Origin: Acanthosepion esculentum
Taxonomy: Eukaryota > Mollusca > Cephalopoda > Sepiida > Sepiidae
Reading direction: 5' to 3'
Length of the DNA: 64,000 nucleotides
NCBI GenBank assembly: GCA_964036315.1
Contig: OZ038507.1
Span: 58,633,002 to 58,697,001 of the forward strand
Each line of letters begins with the position of its first letter. Position 1 is the stretch's first letter. The position numbers and the translations under genes are program-made. Positions 35,261-46,301 of the stretch are shown piece after piece. The notes under the pieces were generated by a model. The model worked only from the letters and a program-made list of their open reading frames with translations. It searched no databases and had not been told where the DNA came from.

Positions 35261-35700
35261 AAACGCTGTGAATATAAATAATTACAATAACTCATCTCAG
35301 AAATATCGACATATCATGAAGAAGGCCGGAGCGTACAACGGCCGAAACGTCTTGCATATGGCAATAAAGATGAGGACAACGGCCCGAACAATGTAAATAG
35401 TGTAAATAGTTACAATATCTCATCTCAGAAATATAGACAGATCGTTAATAAGGCCGTAGCGTACAACGGCCGAAACGTCGTTAATATGACAATAAAGATG
35501 AGGACAACAGTCCGAAAAATGTATATAGTGTAAATAGCTAAAATAACTCATCTCAGAAATATAGACAGATTATAAATAAGGCCAGAGCGTACAACGGCCG
35601 AAACGTCGTGAATATGACAATAAAGATGAGGACAACGTTTTGAACAATGTAATTAGTGTAAATAATTACAATACCTCATCTCAGAAATATAGACAGATAC
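35260..35700 (+). ncRNA. Tandem 128-bp array of hammerhead-bearing units
   Basis: GAAACGTC occurs at 35344, 35472 and 35600, exactly 128 bp apart, each preceded by a stem II around GGAGCGTACAACGG-type sequence. A fourth, degraded motif (CAAAC near 35261) is upstream. Stem II arms GGCCG/CGGCC are intact in the first; the others show small changes. The CUGANGA core is lost in all three: ATGAAGA, GTTAATA and TAAATA-type. Between motifs is the AATAAAGATGAGGACAAC and CTCATCTCAGAAATATAGAC linker. Confidence 0.65.
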
Positions 35701-36514
35701 CCCTTTAGTTTTGAGAATTGACAAAAAAATGAAAACGCTATTAAACTATTTTTTTTTAATGGTTGGCAAAACATCAGCTAATTAGCAATCGTTTCGAACT
35801 TTATAAAATGGTAAATAATAAAGATTTCCTTATAGTTGGTTCATATATTTTAATAATTTAGTAAATGTTTATAAAATTATGAATAAAAAAGTGTCTTCAT
35901 ATTTATTTCTTTATAAATTGGCAAATGATAAATATCGAATTGCATTTAGTTCTAATTTTATTAGCTTTTAGAACGTTGTCACTATAAAATTATTCTATGT
36001 TTAGGTGTTGTTACAATTCTAAGCATCGCTTTTTAAAACAATAAATATTACCGGAGAGTGATGGTAATTAAAATATAAACAGTTTCATGGGAAAAACATC
36101 CCTTTTGACACCCTCATCTTATTGCGGGCATGAACAAAAGGGTATAAAGGAAAATATATTTATCGATTTACACTCATGAAGTCAAATATGCTCTAAATAA
36201 TTGTATCTGGTACTTAAGAATCTGGCGTTTTATGACCAACAGTTAAAGACATGAAATCTTCAACGAGGTCACCCGCTGTCCAAAATTAGGGAGACAGGAA
36301 GTAGAGCAAATAAATAAACGAAAGCTTTCAGGATCAAGTGACACTCGGCCGGAATATTGGGAATTTCGAATGAGTATTTATATAGACGCAGGGTCTCGGT
36401 TAGAAGAAGTTAGTCACGATCTGTTCAGCGAGAAAGGATGTAGAGTCACGTTTAGACAATGAATCTGGTCGTTGGCAGGCAGATGGGTTGATTGATTTGT
36501 TGTCCTTTTTTGGT
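35701..36514. other. No gene recognised
   Basis: AT-rich unique-looking sequence; no frame or domain recognised. Confidence 0.45.
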
Positions 36515-37290
36515 TAATCATTTCACCCCAGGTAAGGCAATAACGCCACCAAGTCGCAGTTTTGTGATGTCAGCGAACACTCGTTGCCACTTTTTTAATG
36601 CCAACGAATAGTCGTTGTCACTTTCGTAATGCTCGTTGTAGTAGAGACTTTGTAATGGCAGATACAACGAAAGTAACGCTGTTGAACAATACTTAGAATA
36701 ACACTCACACTAATAGTACTTGCTCGATAATACTCGCTCGACAAGTAATCCGTATAGTGAGCTGAATAGAGAAATAGTATAGTGAATAGAGTAGAGAATA
36801 GCGCTCCGTATAGCGGTAGGATAGAATAGAGATAACGATCCGAATAGTATAGAGGATTGACTAGGAATAGCGATCAATCTAGACGTCACGCGACTTCCTG
36901 CTTATATGCCTTTCCTCTATGGTCACGTGATCCTCTTAATTCAATTATGGGATCGCCTGTGTTTGCTCACTGGCGATCTACGTTCAAACTCAAGTGTCGG
37001 CAACGACATTTTATTCCTATATACCACTGAGTGCGAAAGAACATAAGAAAAAGAAAAATATTATGAAGGAGGGTGAACAATAAAAGAATAAGAAAAGCGG
37101 AGAAGATAGCGATTGACATTACTTTTAAATTTTTGAAGCTCAAACTGGGACTTGAAAGCAAAAAGCCGAAGGAGAGTTCCACAGGCGAGAGTTACGAGAA
37201 GAGAAACTGTTAGCATAGAACTTGCGATTACATCTAGCAACTGGACTGTAAAGTGATGTGACTTTGCCGCCAATCTAGCACTATTTACAT
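36515..37290 (-). pseudogene. LINE family A 3' end, interrupted by an insertion
   Basis: The tail (complement of ATTTCACCCCAGGTAAGGCA) lies at 36525-36560. The ORF end (minus: SVLTLACGTLLRLFAFK, FELQKFKSNVNRYLL) is at 37080-37270. Compared with 61155-61625, about 460 bp (36561-37021) is extra. Coding remnants are frameshifted. Confidence 0.65.
36561..37021. mobile_element. Insertion inside LINE, solo-LTR-like
   Basis: The segment begins TGTGATGTCAGCG and ends near GGCAACGACA. It contains a TATA-like CTTATATGCC (36900) followed by ATAG-rich sequence upstream. TG..CA ends suggest a solo LTR, but I could not find a clean target duplication. Confidence 0.35.
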
Positions 37291-37600
37291 TATTCGGACT
37301 ATTGTCCTCATCTTTGTCGCCATATTTACTATAACGTTTCGGCCGTTGTACGCTCCGGCTTTCTTCGAACTGAACCCCTTATTTCGTGCACTGGGGTAGA
37401 CTGTTCAATTTCCACGTGCCATGTTTAATGGGTGTCAGTTATCAGTTATCTCTTGTTAATTCCCCTCCCCAAGTTCTCCACTGCCTTAAGGTATTGAAGG
37501 TATTGAACTCACACTCTTTGGGCCCTGTTACTGGATCTAACTAACGCCTTTATCCACTGTGCCATGTGTCCTTGAGGATGGTTAGATCAAGTGACAGGTA
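37285..37600 (-). mobile_element. tRNA-like/hammerhead composite repeat
   Basis: Reverse complement of the 59215-59585 pattern: tRNA-like part at about 37510-37600 (CACTGTGCCATGTG and GGTATTGAACTCACAC), linker with CACGTGCCATGT, and a hammerhead-like motif at 37318-37382. The motif keeps GAAAC and most of stem II (GCCGG/CGGCC), but the core reads TTCGAAGA. Abuts the LINE A fragment. Confidence 0.6.
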
Positions 37601-37604
37601 TTAA

Positions 37605-37770
37605 ACAGTATAAATTACATTTACCGGCTTGAATGTTCGAGAAATTTCATAGAAAATGTGCGTTCTCCGACTGGAATCGAACCTATACATCTATACGGAA
37701 ACCATCATTTGATCTGATGTGCTATACCATACAGCTACAGATATACCTTTTGTGAACAGAGAAAAACCGT
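37605..37770 (-). mobile_element. tRNA-derived SINE, 5' head with short tail
   Basis: On the minus strand: CTGTAGCTGTATGGTATAGC (A-box region), TATAGGTTCGATTCCAGTCG (B-box), then CGAACATTCAAGCCGGTAAA and a truncated tail. Same family as 28347, 32345, 50130 and 54340. Confidence 0.75.
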
Positions 37771-37809
37771 CCAAGATAGTGATTTTATAAACAGTAATTA
37801 AAACATTGC

Positions 37810-38612
37810 TCACCAAACGCTGCTCTGTAGCTAAATGGTACAGCGCGTCGGATCAAAACTCCCTTTTTTCGGAATTATATGTTAGACGTATATGTGGGAG
37901 GTATATTTGGGCGGTATACGTAGGCGGTATTTCTGGGAGGTATATGTGGGATGTATTGTTGCGTGGTAAATATGGGAGGCATTTCTGGGCGGTATATATG
38001 GGGGAGGTATTTCTCACATGTATTTCCTGGAGCTATATATGAAATGTATTTCTGGGTGGTATACGTGGGAGTTATTTCTCGGAGGCATTTCTAGCAGGTA
38101 TATATGAAAGGTATTTCTGATAGGTATATGTGAGAGTTTTATGTGGGAGGTATTTCTGAGAAGTATTATTCGGAAGTATATGTGGGAAGGTTTTTCTCGA
38201 GGGTATATATGGGGGGTAATTTTGGGAGGTATTTTTCGGAAGTATATGTGAAAGGTAATTTTCGGAGGTATTTTTCGGAAGTTTATGTGGTAGGTATTTC
38301 TCGAGGGTATATGTGGGAGGTATTTTTCAGAAGTTTATGTGAAAGCTATTTCTCGGAGGGATATATAGGAGATATATGTGGAAGGTATTTCTCGAGGGTA
38401 TATGTGGTAGGTATTTCTCGGCGGTATATGTAGGAGATATATGTGGAAGGTATTTCTCGAGGGTATAAGGTGGTAGGTATTTCTGGGCGGTATATGTGGG
38501 AGATATTTCTCGGAGGAATACGCGAAAAGTATTTCTGCCGCCCCCCCGTAAAAGTTTTAATGTCATCTAGTGGTCGTGAGTTCGATCGCCGGATCAGGTA
38601 GTGAAGCAGAAA
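37810..38612 (+). mobile_element. tRNA-derived SINE head split by a minisatellite
   Basis: GCTCTGTAGCTAAATGGTAC (A-box) lies at about 37822. The B-box GTCGTGAGTTCGATCGCC is not found until about 38570, beyond a ~660-bp minisatellite. In the normal head the two boxes are ~40-50 bp apart. Confidence 0.6.
37880..38545. repeat. ~21-bp minisatellite (GGTATATGTGGGAGGTATTT-type)
   Basis: Alternating GGTATATGTGGGA and GGTATTTCTCGGA/GGCGGTAT phrases over ~660 bp, ending in GCCGCCCCCCC. Frames through it on either strand encode repetitive peptides only. Confidence 0.9.
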
Positions 38613-39190
38613 TTTTCTCATTTTTTTTCTTGTCTGTGGTTCTTTTTTTTTTTTTAATGAAACGAAACGTTGTCTGAAACTCGAGGTGGATTTTAGAAGC
38701 AAGTTTTATATCGGCGTCTCCGGAAGCCGAACAAAAAGGCAAACATTGGAACCTCTGAGTATTGAAAATGGCGTCACTTTATATCTGGATGATCGTCAGA
38801 AAACAAAATGAGTTTTTAATCAGAGAGCGCTAAAATTCCGTCTAGACATTGATGGAAAAAATGAAATGCAAGCAAGTTGATTGGTCAGAAAAAGGCGACT
38901 ATAGGATCATTGTACAATGGGCAAGCGGTAGTTAGAAACATATGTAGCAAAATTTATATTCCTTCAAGGTGGGTTATAACAAGTGAAAAGGAAGGTTTCA
39001 ATGTCGTTTGCAACGAAAATTCATGTTAACGGGTTGGTGAAACGTTTAGCAATTAAAATGCATTTTGCGACCAATGAGTCATTCTGAGGTGCCAGAGTTT
39101 TACTAATATTAGGTTTGCACTTTTTTCCATATATAAATAAGTTTGGTCGATATTTAGTATATGATTGTTTATTCTAGAGTTATTACTGTT
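38613..39190. other. No gene recognised
   Basis: Mixed sequence with a T-run at 38644-38655; no domain recognised. Confidence 0.45.
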
Positions 39191-39197
39191 AAAACAT

Positions 39198-39200
39198 TCA

Positions 39201-39261
<61 letters not shown>

Positions 39262-39272
39262 CAGTCTGTTGA

Positions 39273-39317
<45 letters not shown>

Positions 39318-39419
39318 GTGTTAGCTTCTTTCTGTCTTTCTTTCGCACACTGTTTCTTTCTTTCTATGTATTTATCTGTGTATCTATCTATCCGTGTCAG
39401 CTTCTTTCTTTCTCTCTTT

Positions 39420-39498
<79 letters not shown>

Positions 39499-39692
39499 CA
39501 TATCTGATCCAAGAGTAACGCTAACGAATGTTATGAATGTCTTGTATATTAAAAAATGGAAACCAATCTATCGATCTATCTGTCTATGTGAGCTTGTTTC
39601 ATTATTTCTTTTATTAATTCTTTATTTCTCAGACTGTTCAAATCTATCTATCTATCTATATATCTATTTGTTCATATCTATCTATCTATGAC

Positions 39693-39751
<59 letters not shown>

Positions 39752-39752
39752 G

Positions 39753-39815
<63 letters not shown>
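39198..39815. repeat. (TATC)n, (TA)n and (TC)n arrays
   Basis: TATC at 39198-39316 with a CTCAGTCTGTTGA spacer, TA at 39422-39492, short TATC at 39640-39680, TC at 39690-39735 and TA at 39736-39815. Confidence 0.92.
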
Positions 39816-39824
<9 letters not shown>

Positions 39825-39883
39825 GGATAAATAACTGAAAAAAAAATTGGTGTTTTTTTACGAAAGTACTTATTTCTGTGTTT

Positions 39884-39936
39884 TTATATATATTTGATAT
39901 TTCAGACCACCTCGGTCTTTCCTCAGAAATTAAAAT
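39884..39936 (-). ncRNA. Hammerhead ribozyme, core-complete (minus arm)
   Basis: On the minus strand: stem I AATTT with AAATA, core CTGAGGA (complement of 39920-39926), stem II AGACC/GGTCT (5 bp) with loop GAGGT, GAA (complement of 39901-39903), stem III from self-complementary ATAT, and C at the U-H cleavage site (39896). All conserved core positions match CUGANGA...GAAA...UH. The very short stem III implies action as a dimer or tandem transcript. Confidence 0.7.
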
Positions 39937-39939
39937 CTA

Positions 39940-39992
39940 TTTTAATTTCTGAGGAAGGACCGAGGTGGTCTGAAATATCAAATATATATAAA
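39940..39992 (+). ncRNA. Hammerhead ribozyme, core-complete (plus arm)
   Basis: AATTT (stem I), CTGAGGA (39949-39955), stem II GACC/GGTC plus flanking pairs, GAA (39972-39974), ATAT (39975-39978), cleavage-site C (39979), then AAATA closing stem I. The core is intact; one base differs from the minus arm in stem II. Type I layout as in PLE hammerheads. Confidence 0.7.
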
Positions 39993-40054
39993 AACACAGA
40001 AATAAATACTTTCGTAATAAAAACACCCAATTTATTTTTTCAGTTATTTTATCC

Positions 40055-40063
<9 letters not shown>

Positions 40064-40101
<38 letters not shown>

Positions 40102-40113
40102 CATGATTCATTG

Positions 40114-40170
<57 letters not shown>
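40064..40170. repeat. (TA)n arrays with short inverted TTACA/TGTAA boxes
   Basis: TA at 40060-40098 and 40118-40170. Between them is ACATGATTCATTGTAA, inverse of the TTACAATGAATCATTG at 40170. Confidence 0.85.
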
Positions 40171-40173
<3 letters not shown>

Positions 40174-40348
40174 CAATGAATCATTGATACAAAAAGTAGA
40201 TTAGTAAAATTAATGATATAAAATGGCGAAATCCATTCGCTAACAAAATTTTAAAGATGCATTAATCTACAAATCTTCGGTGAATGTTATGATGCTTGTT
40301 TTTAAAAAATTATAAGCTGTATTAAAGAAATACCTTATTAAACCTTAC

Positions 40349-40405
<57 letters not shown>

Positions 40406-40666
40406 GTCTTATTATTAAATACTTTGCGTATGAAAAAGAAGTACATTTAAACAAAACCGAAGCACAAGAAAAACAACGAACTTATCTCGTAAAAGAAAGA
40501 CCTTATACAGCTTATAATTAAAAAAAGCAAAACAAGGGTTATATCATTCAGCGAGTGATTAGTGAGTTAATGCACTTTAAAATTTTGTTAGGGAAGGGAT
40601 TTCGCCATTTTATATCATTAACTTTCCTAATTTACTTTTTGTATGAATGATTCATTGTAATATAAA
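40168..40666. mobile_element. TIR element with ~100-bp inverted termini
   Basis: ATTACAATGAATCATTGATA (40169) and the segment to about 40268 (AAATGGCGAAATCC, AACAAAATTTTAAAG) are inverted at about 40565-40664. The interior has (ATT)n at about 40350-40405 and a 62-bp stretch (40431-40495) repeated at 41213-41280. TA-rich flanks; no coding frame. Confidence 0.75.
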
Positions 40667-40683
40667 TTGAACTGTACCACATA

Positions 40684-40685
40684 TT

Positions 40686-40728
<43 letters not shown>
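40684..40728. repeat. (TA)n microsatellite
   Basis: About 44 bp of TA. Confidence 0.95.
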
Positions 40729-40729
<1 letters not shown>

Positions 40730-42412
40730 TTGTGACCCTCCCCCTTTACTCAAGCCCTATCGATAGCGGAGGTAGAAGAGTATCGTAATCTGTGTAATTT
40801 TTTTTTAACATTTTACATTTTACTCAATTTTCGTAAAATATATTTCTTTCCCAAGGGTCTCTTTCCAATTGATCAGACACGGCCGAGCGGAACCGATTAA
40901 GGAACAAACACGATAGACGACAAACAACAATGGAGACAGGTAATATAAATTTATTAACAAACAGAAAAGCATGGGGAAGGTAAAATAAAAGAAAACAGCC
41001 AAAACAAAGATGACAGTATGTCAAGAATAAACATTTAAACATTGTGGACAAAATACTGGGAGGGGAACATCCTCTTAGGAAGATGAGACACGGATCAACG
41101 AATGGCCTTGTGCCATACTTGCACGAATTTACAAAACATCAAAATGTTATGACAAGTAGGAAGAAACATGTAATAAAACGATCTCATGCTAAACTTGCAT
41201 GAAAGTACAAACATGAAAAAGAAGTACATTTAAACAAAACCGAAGCACAAGAAAAAACAACGAACTTATCTCGTAATAAAAGTTCTTTTCCACTAATGTC
41301 TCTTATATCTACTTCTTCTTTTCTTTTCTTTTCTCTTTCACCTTTTCTATTTCTTTTTATAAGCGTCTCCTTTTGAGGTCTTTTCTTACTTCCTCTCTTT
41401 CTCTTGTCGTCCTGTCTAGGGGCTTGGCCGACGATCAAGTTGAAAATGCTTTCCCTCTATTTTTCATCTCGGTGTAGAAGTATTCTTGTTTGAGGTGCTC
41501 TTTTCTTTCTTTCTTTCTTTCTTTTCCCTATCGTCCTTTGTTTAAGGGCTTGGTGACAGTTGAAACTGCTTTCTTTCTCCTTCTCCTTCATCTCGGTGTG
41601 GCATCCTTCGAGATATTTTCTTCCTTTTCCCATAAGTATCTCCTTTTGAGATCTCTCCTCGCTTTCTTCTTTTCTTTTTTCTATAAGCTGTCTTCTGTCT
41701 CTCTTTCACCCCGATATAGCGGAAATTCCGCATACGTCGTCAAACGGATCTATCTATTCCACTCGGAGATGAATTCTCCTCGCGATTTCGCGAACACGTC
41801 TTTTCAGCCTTTAGACCTGGACAAAATTCTTGTATTTTTCGCAATCTCCTCTTTTCGGCCCGTAGACCTGGACAAATTCGGCGAACACGTTTTTCAGCCT
41901 TTAGACCTGGACAAATTCCGCGAACAAGTTTTTCAGCCTTTAGACCTGGACAAATTCCACGGACACGTTTTCCAGCCTTTAGAACTGGACAAATTTCGCG
42001 AGCACGTCTTTTCGGTCCGTGGGCCTAATCGAAACTGACTTTTCCGTTTCACTATTCGTTTCCGTTTTTTTCTTGTCACGTGGTCAATTTTCATATACGA
42101 ACTTTTCCCCATTGTAGGTGAAATGAGTTCATTGACCCCACCCTCTCTCCTGCAGGGTCAGAGAAAGTTTAGTTTAAAGTGTTTCAACTTTTCCTATCTG
42201 GAATCTATCTGTGCAAATCATGCTGTGAACACGTTGACCAAAAGAGAAGGAAAGGGGACATTCTGATTAATCTTTGTCGCCACTAAGTCTACCTATCTCC
42301 TTCGGCTTACCATCTTTACGTTTCTGCAAGTACTGGGCTATTTATTTTTAGAATGCTTCTAAAATATAAGCAATGGTATAAATTTAAATAATAAATTTAG
42401 ATGGGGGTTCGT

Positions 42413-42415
<3 letters not shown>
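40730..42415. other. Unclassified region, possibly LTR-like
   Basis: Starts TTCTTGTGACCCTCCCCC and ends GGGGGTTCGTAACA, both next to (TA)n. It contains a duplicated block (CGTCC, GGGCTTGG and CATCTCGGTGT at about 41410-41470 and 41530-41600) and the 39-bp minisatellite at 41785-42010. TG..CA-like ends hint at an LTR, but termini are not convincingly inverted and no PBS or polypurine tract was seen. A plus frame of 182 codons (41490-42038) has no recognised domain. Confidence 0.3.
41785..42010. repeat. 39-bp minisatellite, in-frame 13-residue units
   Basis: Units CAGCCTTTAGACCTGGACAA plus a CGCGAACACGT-type stretch, about 5-6 copies. In the plus frame they give FQPLDLDKFREHV repeats. Coding status is unsupported. 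Confidence 0.8.

Positions 42416-42460
<45 letters not shown>
42416..42460. repeat. (TA)n microsatellite
   Basis: About 45 bp of TA truncating the mariner fragment. Confidence 0.95.
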
Positions 42461-42464
<4 letters not shown>

Positions 42465-42905
42465 TCATCCACAGACAGACGTCAGACAGGACGAACATCA
42501 TGTTTTTTTTTTGTAGACAAGCAATCTGTTGTTCTGGGTGTGGTGCAGCTGGTTCATTAGAGAAGGATAAGGTTGTCCCTGGTTCAACAGGATGTTTCAC
42601 CTTGTTCAGTAGTTTCTTTGCCCTTTGTTGGGTGGGTTTCCCGAGCCTTTTCTCTAAGAAGTTGACGTTTACCCCTCTTGTATGACTGCTAGCGGAGGTC
42701 CTCGTTCAAGGCCGGTTTTACAGTGGAACTTGCAAAACCCATTTCTAGCACCAAAGCCAGAATTCCCATGCCTGGGTTTTCCCTCCCTTTCTTCTGCAGT
42801 TGTTGGATGAATTCTAGCGTACGGAGGCAACCAGAATGACTACCATCTTCTTTCCTACAAGCCACGGCCCTTGTAGTCGCCGTTCAAACTCTCCATATCA
42901 CGTCT
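42461..42905 (-). pseudogene. Mariner-like transposase, N-terminal fragment
   Basis: Minus-strand reading across frameshifts: NPGMGILALVLEMGFASSTV and NEDLR (helix-turn-helix region), VNVNFLEKRLGKPTQQRAKK, then LLNKVKHPVEPGTTLSFSNE. The last matches the linker into the first catalytic D (..LL..LK.P.EPG..WFFSDEKNF..) of a mariner-type transposase. The catalytic domain is lost at the (TA)n. Multiple stops; dead. Confidence 0.55.
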
Positions 42906-43289
42906 TATTACTTTCAAAGTGCTTTGAGCATCTGTCACGATAGCGGCAATTTGATGCCCAGCACGAATCATTATGATGCAGGTCACTCTTTTCCAATATT
43001 CAGGCGGCTCCCACTTGTCCATGAAGGTTAACTATAAGGCCTCTAAAACTGTAGTGACTCTGTTTCACAACGTTGTTCCCTGTTTACACTTACAACTATT
43101 CCAAACCAATCTGAAAAAAAAAAAATTAAACACTTGACTCTATCAAATTTAGCCCGAACACCCTGCACATATACTGAACGAAAAAAAAAACTTTGAGACA
43201 CAGAAAGAATGTGAGAACAATTGTCAAACTATGAAAGAATGAAGAAGCTTTTAATCTGGCTTACGATTACTCGAAACGTCACAAACCTC
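42906..43289. other. No gene recognised
   Basis: Probably further degraded flank of the transposon; A-runs near 43112-43122 and 43181-43189. Confidence 0.35.
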
Positions 43290-43665
43290 TCGCTGCTCTA
43301 ACGCTATTTCCATGGCAAATGTTCTCACGAGCCACATTCTTTAGTGCTAATCTTCACAGCCGAGACCCGACATGCCATGTACCCTGGAACGAATCATACC
43401 CATTCCTTTTGTATTTCATTAGTAAGGAGGAAGTTCCATTCGAGTACTTTCTTTCCAAGTACTGTATCTTTCTGTATCATACTCCCGAGAGTATCACTAC
43501 AATCGTAACCTCTTCAAGTCTAGAGTCAAACGTTATGTTTTCTGCATATCCTCAAAAACTGCTCTTCTTACTTCCTCATACTGTAACTCTCATAAAACAA
43601 CCTCATTCAGTCGCCGTCTACCTCGAGTGGCTCTTGGTCCTTGTATTGGGTGAACATTAATATTA
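43290..43665 (+). pseudogene. LINE family B 3' end
   Basis: Plus frame shows TCHVPWNESYPFLLYFI, EEVPFEYF, FLYHTPESITTIVTSSSLES and a CTACCTCGAGTGGCTCTTGG 3' motif followed by TTGTATTGGGTGAACA. Colinear with 11235-11515 but diverged. Stops and shifts present. Confidence 0.55.
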
Positions 43666-43794
43666 AAGATACATTTCTGTGCACACGGGTACTACATTGA
43701 TGCTAGGTATAAATGCTGAGAGGCAAATTTTTGCTTCTATGCTCTTTTTTTTCTCCCTCTCTTTTTCCATATCTCTATCAATTTTTCCCAGGCG

Positions 43795-44790
43795 GTTGTA
43801 CAATGACATTTTGATCAGAGATATTCAGATCCAAGACAGAAGTGTCGAGAAGCGACGCTTTGATCCTCTTCAGGATATAAAGGTAAGCAGAGGTTTTTAG
43901 ATCAATACCTTGATCCTAGGCAGAGATACTCGGATCTAAGGCAGAAGTGTGGAGGAAGACACTTTGATCTTCGTCAGAGGGTAAAGGTAGACAGGCTTTT
44001 GAAGCAATACGTTGATCCCAAGCAAATATACTCTGATCCAAAGCAGGAATGACAAGGAGCGACACTTTGATCTTCGTCAGGGTGTAAAGGTAAAGAGAGG
44101 GTTTTAAAGCAGTTCGTTGATCCTAAGCATATGTGCTCTGCTCCAATGCAGACATGTCAAACTAGCAAAAATTTTGACCCTTGTCAAATTGCATAGACAA
44201 ACAGAAGGTGGTGGAACAATACAAAGATTCTAGGCAGAGTCCAGATAATTACATGATCATAGACTAATGGAGTGTCGATGAGTAAGGCTTTGACCATGGT
44301 CAAAGCGTAACAATAATATATAGCCGTACGATAATAATCAGCAGAGCGCAGTGTTAGTCTGATCCTGCGCAAACATGCTGTGAAGAAACACTTTGATCCT
44401 TGCTAGAGTCCCTACAGATAAACTGAGTGTTGTATAGCGGCACGTTGATCCTAGTTAAAACCTAGTGATATACTGATCTTAGGTTGAAGTGCTGATCTAC
44501 GTCAGAGTGTATGGATAAACAGGGAGTTCTATAGCTGTACATTGATCCTAGGTAAAACCAAGAGATATATTGATCTTAGGAATGAAGTGGCGAGGAGCAA
44601 CACTTTGATCCACGTCAGGGGGTATGGATAAACAGAGGATTCTATAGCTGTACGTTGATCCTACTTAGAGATCAGAGATACGCTGATCCTAGGCAGAAGC
44701 ACCGACTTGCAACGCTTTGATCCTTCATAGAGTATAGTGATAAACAGAGCTTCCTAGAGCAGTGCGAGCCATCGGAGAGATATTCTGATC
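43795..44790. repeat. ~130-bp degenerate tandem repeat
   Basis: Recurring phrases GACACTTTGATCTTCGTCAG, GTTGATCCTA(A/G)GCA and GATAAACAGAG(G/C) with roughly 130-bp spacing over 1 kb; units decay toward 44790. Confidence 0.8.
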
Positions 44791-45310
44791 TTAGTAGTAT
44801 CAATTAATACGCTAATTTTGACGGGTATTATCCTCGTAAATAGATAAAGCACGAAAAGAAAAATGAAACGCTAAACAATCGACAAATGCAAACAATATGG
44901 CCGAAATGTGCTATACTCTTAATTGACGTCTGCCTGCTCGCACTTAGTTCCCGTCGAAGTAACAATTCCCGCGGTTGATTAATAATGTAGAACCATAATG
45001 AGGCGATGGATCGAATTTCTCGGCTTTAGATCAGAGATTTCGTTTTGTTCGGTATCATGCAACATAGCGATCAGAATTCGTTCCATACTCGACGTGGATA
45101 ACGACAGAAAAAGAAAACAGGCTACTTTATTCCGATTGGCTTTTGCCCCCCCCCCTTTTTTACCATTACGCACTACCATATTTTTTTTTCTATTCATACT
45201 TTATGTGTTACCATATCTTATATCGATGCCTTATCGAATTTCTATCAGGCATCAGCTGCCGGCTGTATATATCCAAATACTTTATGATATTTCAGTCTTT
45301 ATCTAATTTT
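44791..45310. other. No gene recognised
   Basis: A 102-codon plus frame (44998-45306) shows no recognised domain. Confidence 0.45.
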
Positions 45311-45754
45311 TCTTCCTTCCTTCTTTCTTTCTTTCTTTCTATCTATCTATCTATCTAGTCTATATCTATCTATCACGGTCTATTCCTATCTATCTATCTA
45401 TCTATCTATCTCAGTCTATATCTATCTATTTATCACGGTCTATTCCTATCTATCTATCTATCTATCTCAGTCTATATCTATCTATTTATCACGGTCTATT
45501 CCTATCTATCTATCTATCTATCTATCTCAGTCTATATCTATCTATTTATCACGGTCTATTCCTATCTATCTATCTATCTATCTCAGTCTATATCTATCTA
45601 TTTATCAAGGTCTATTCCTATCTATCTAAGTCTATATCTATCTATTTATCACGGTCTATTCCTATCTATCTATCTCAATCTCTGTATCACAGTCTATTCA
45701 TATCTATCTATCTATCTATCTATCTATCTCACACTCTGTATCACGGTTTATTCA

Positions 45755-45795
<41 letters not shown>

Positions 45796-45820
45796 CACTC
45801 TCTGTATCACGGTTTATTCA

Positions 45821-45853
<33 letters not shown>

Positions 45854-45986
45854 CACTCTCTGTATCACGGTCTATTCATATCTATCTATCTATCTATCTA
45901 TCTATCTCACTCTCTGTATCACGGTCTATTCATATCTATCTATCTATCTATCTATCTATCTCACTCTCTGTATCACGGTCTATTCA

Positions 45987-46019
<33 letters not shown>

Positions 46020-46132
46020 CACTCTCTGTATCACGGTCTATTCATATCTATCTATCTATCTCACTCTCTGTATCACGGTCTATTCATATCTATCTATCTA
46101 TCTATCTCACTCTCTGTATCACGGTCTATTCA

Positions 46133-46173
<41 letters not shown>

Positions 46174-46198
46174 CACTCTCTGTATCACGGTCTATTCA

Positions 46199-46237
<39 letters not shown>

Positions 46238-46301
46238 GTCAATCTCTATATCCAGGTATATTCCTATCTCTTTATCTCTATCTCTCTATCAAGGTCTATT
46301 C

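Larger units (their letters stand above)
39815..40063. repeat. ~250-bp palindrome with head-to-head hammerheads
   Basis: The arm ATAATATATGGATAAATAAC...AATTTCTGAGGA is repeated inverted around a short CTATTTT-type centre near 39938, with a few substitutions and 1-bp indels. Both ends run into (TA)n. Each arm carries a core-complete hammerhead. Confidence 0.92.

Noticed and set aside
41490..42038. 182-codon plus frame with 13-residue repeats as a coding gene
   Set aside because: The first half is pyrimidine-rich low-complexity sequence and the second is a 39-bp minisatellite; no domain or splice context.
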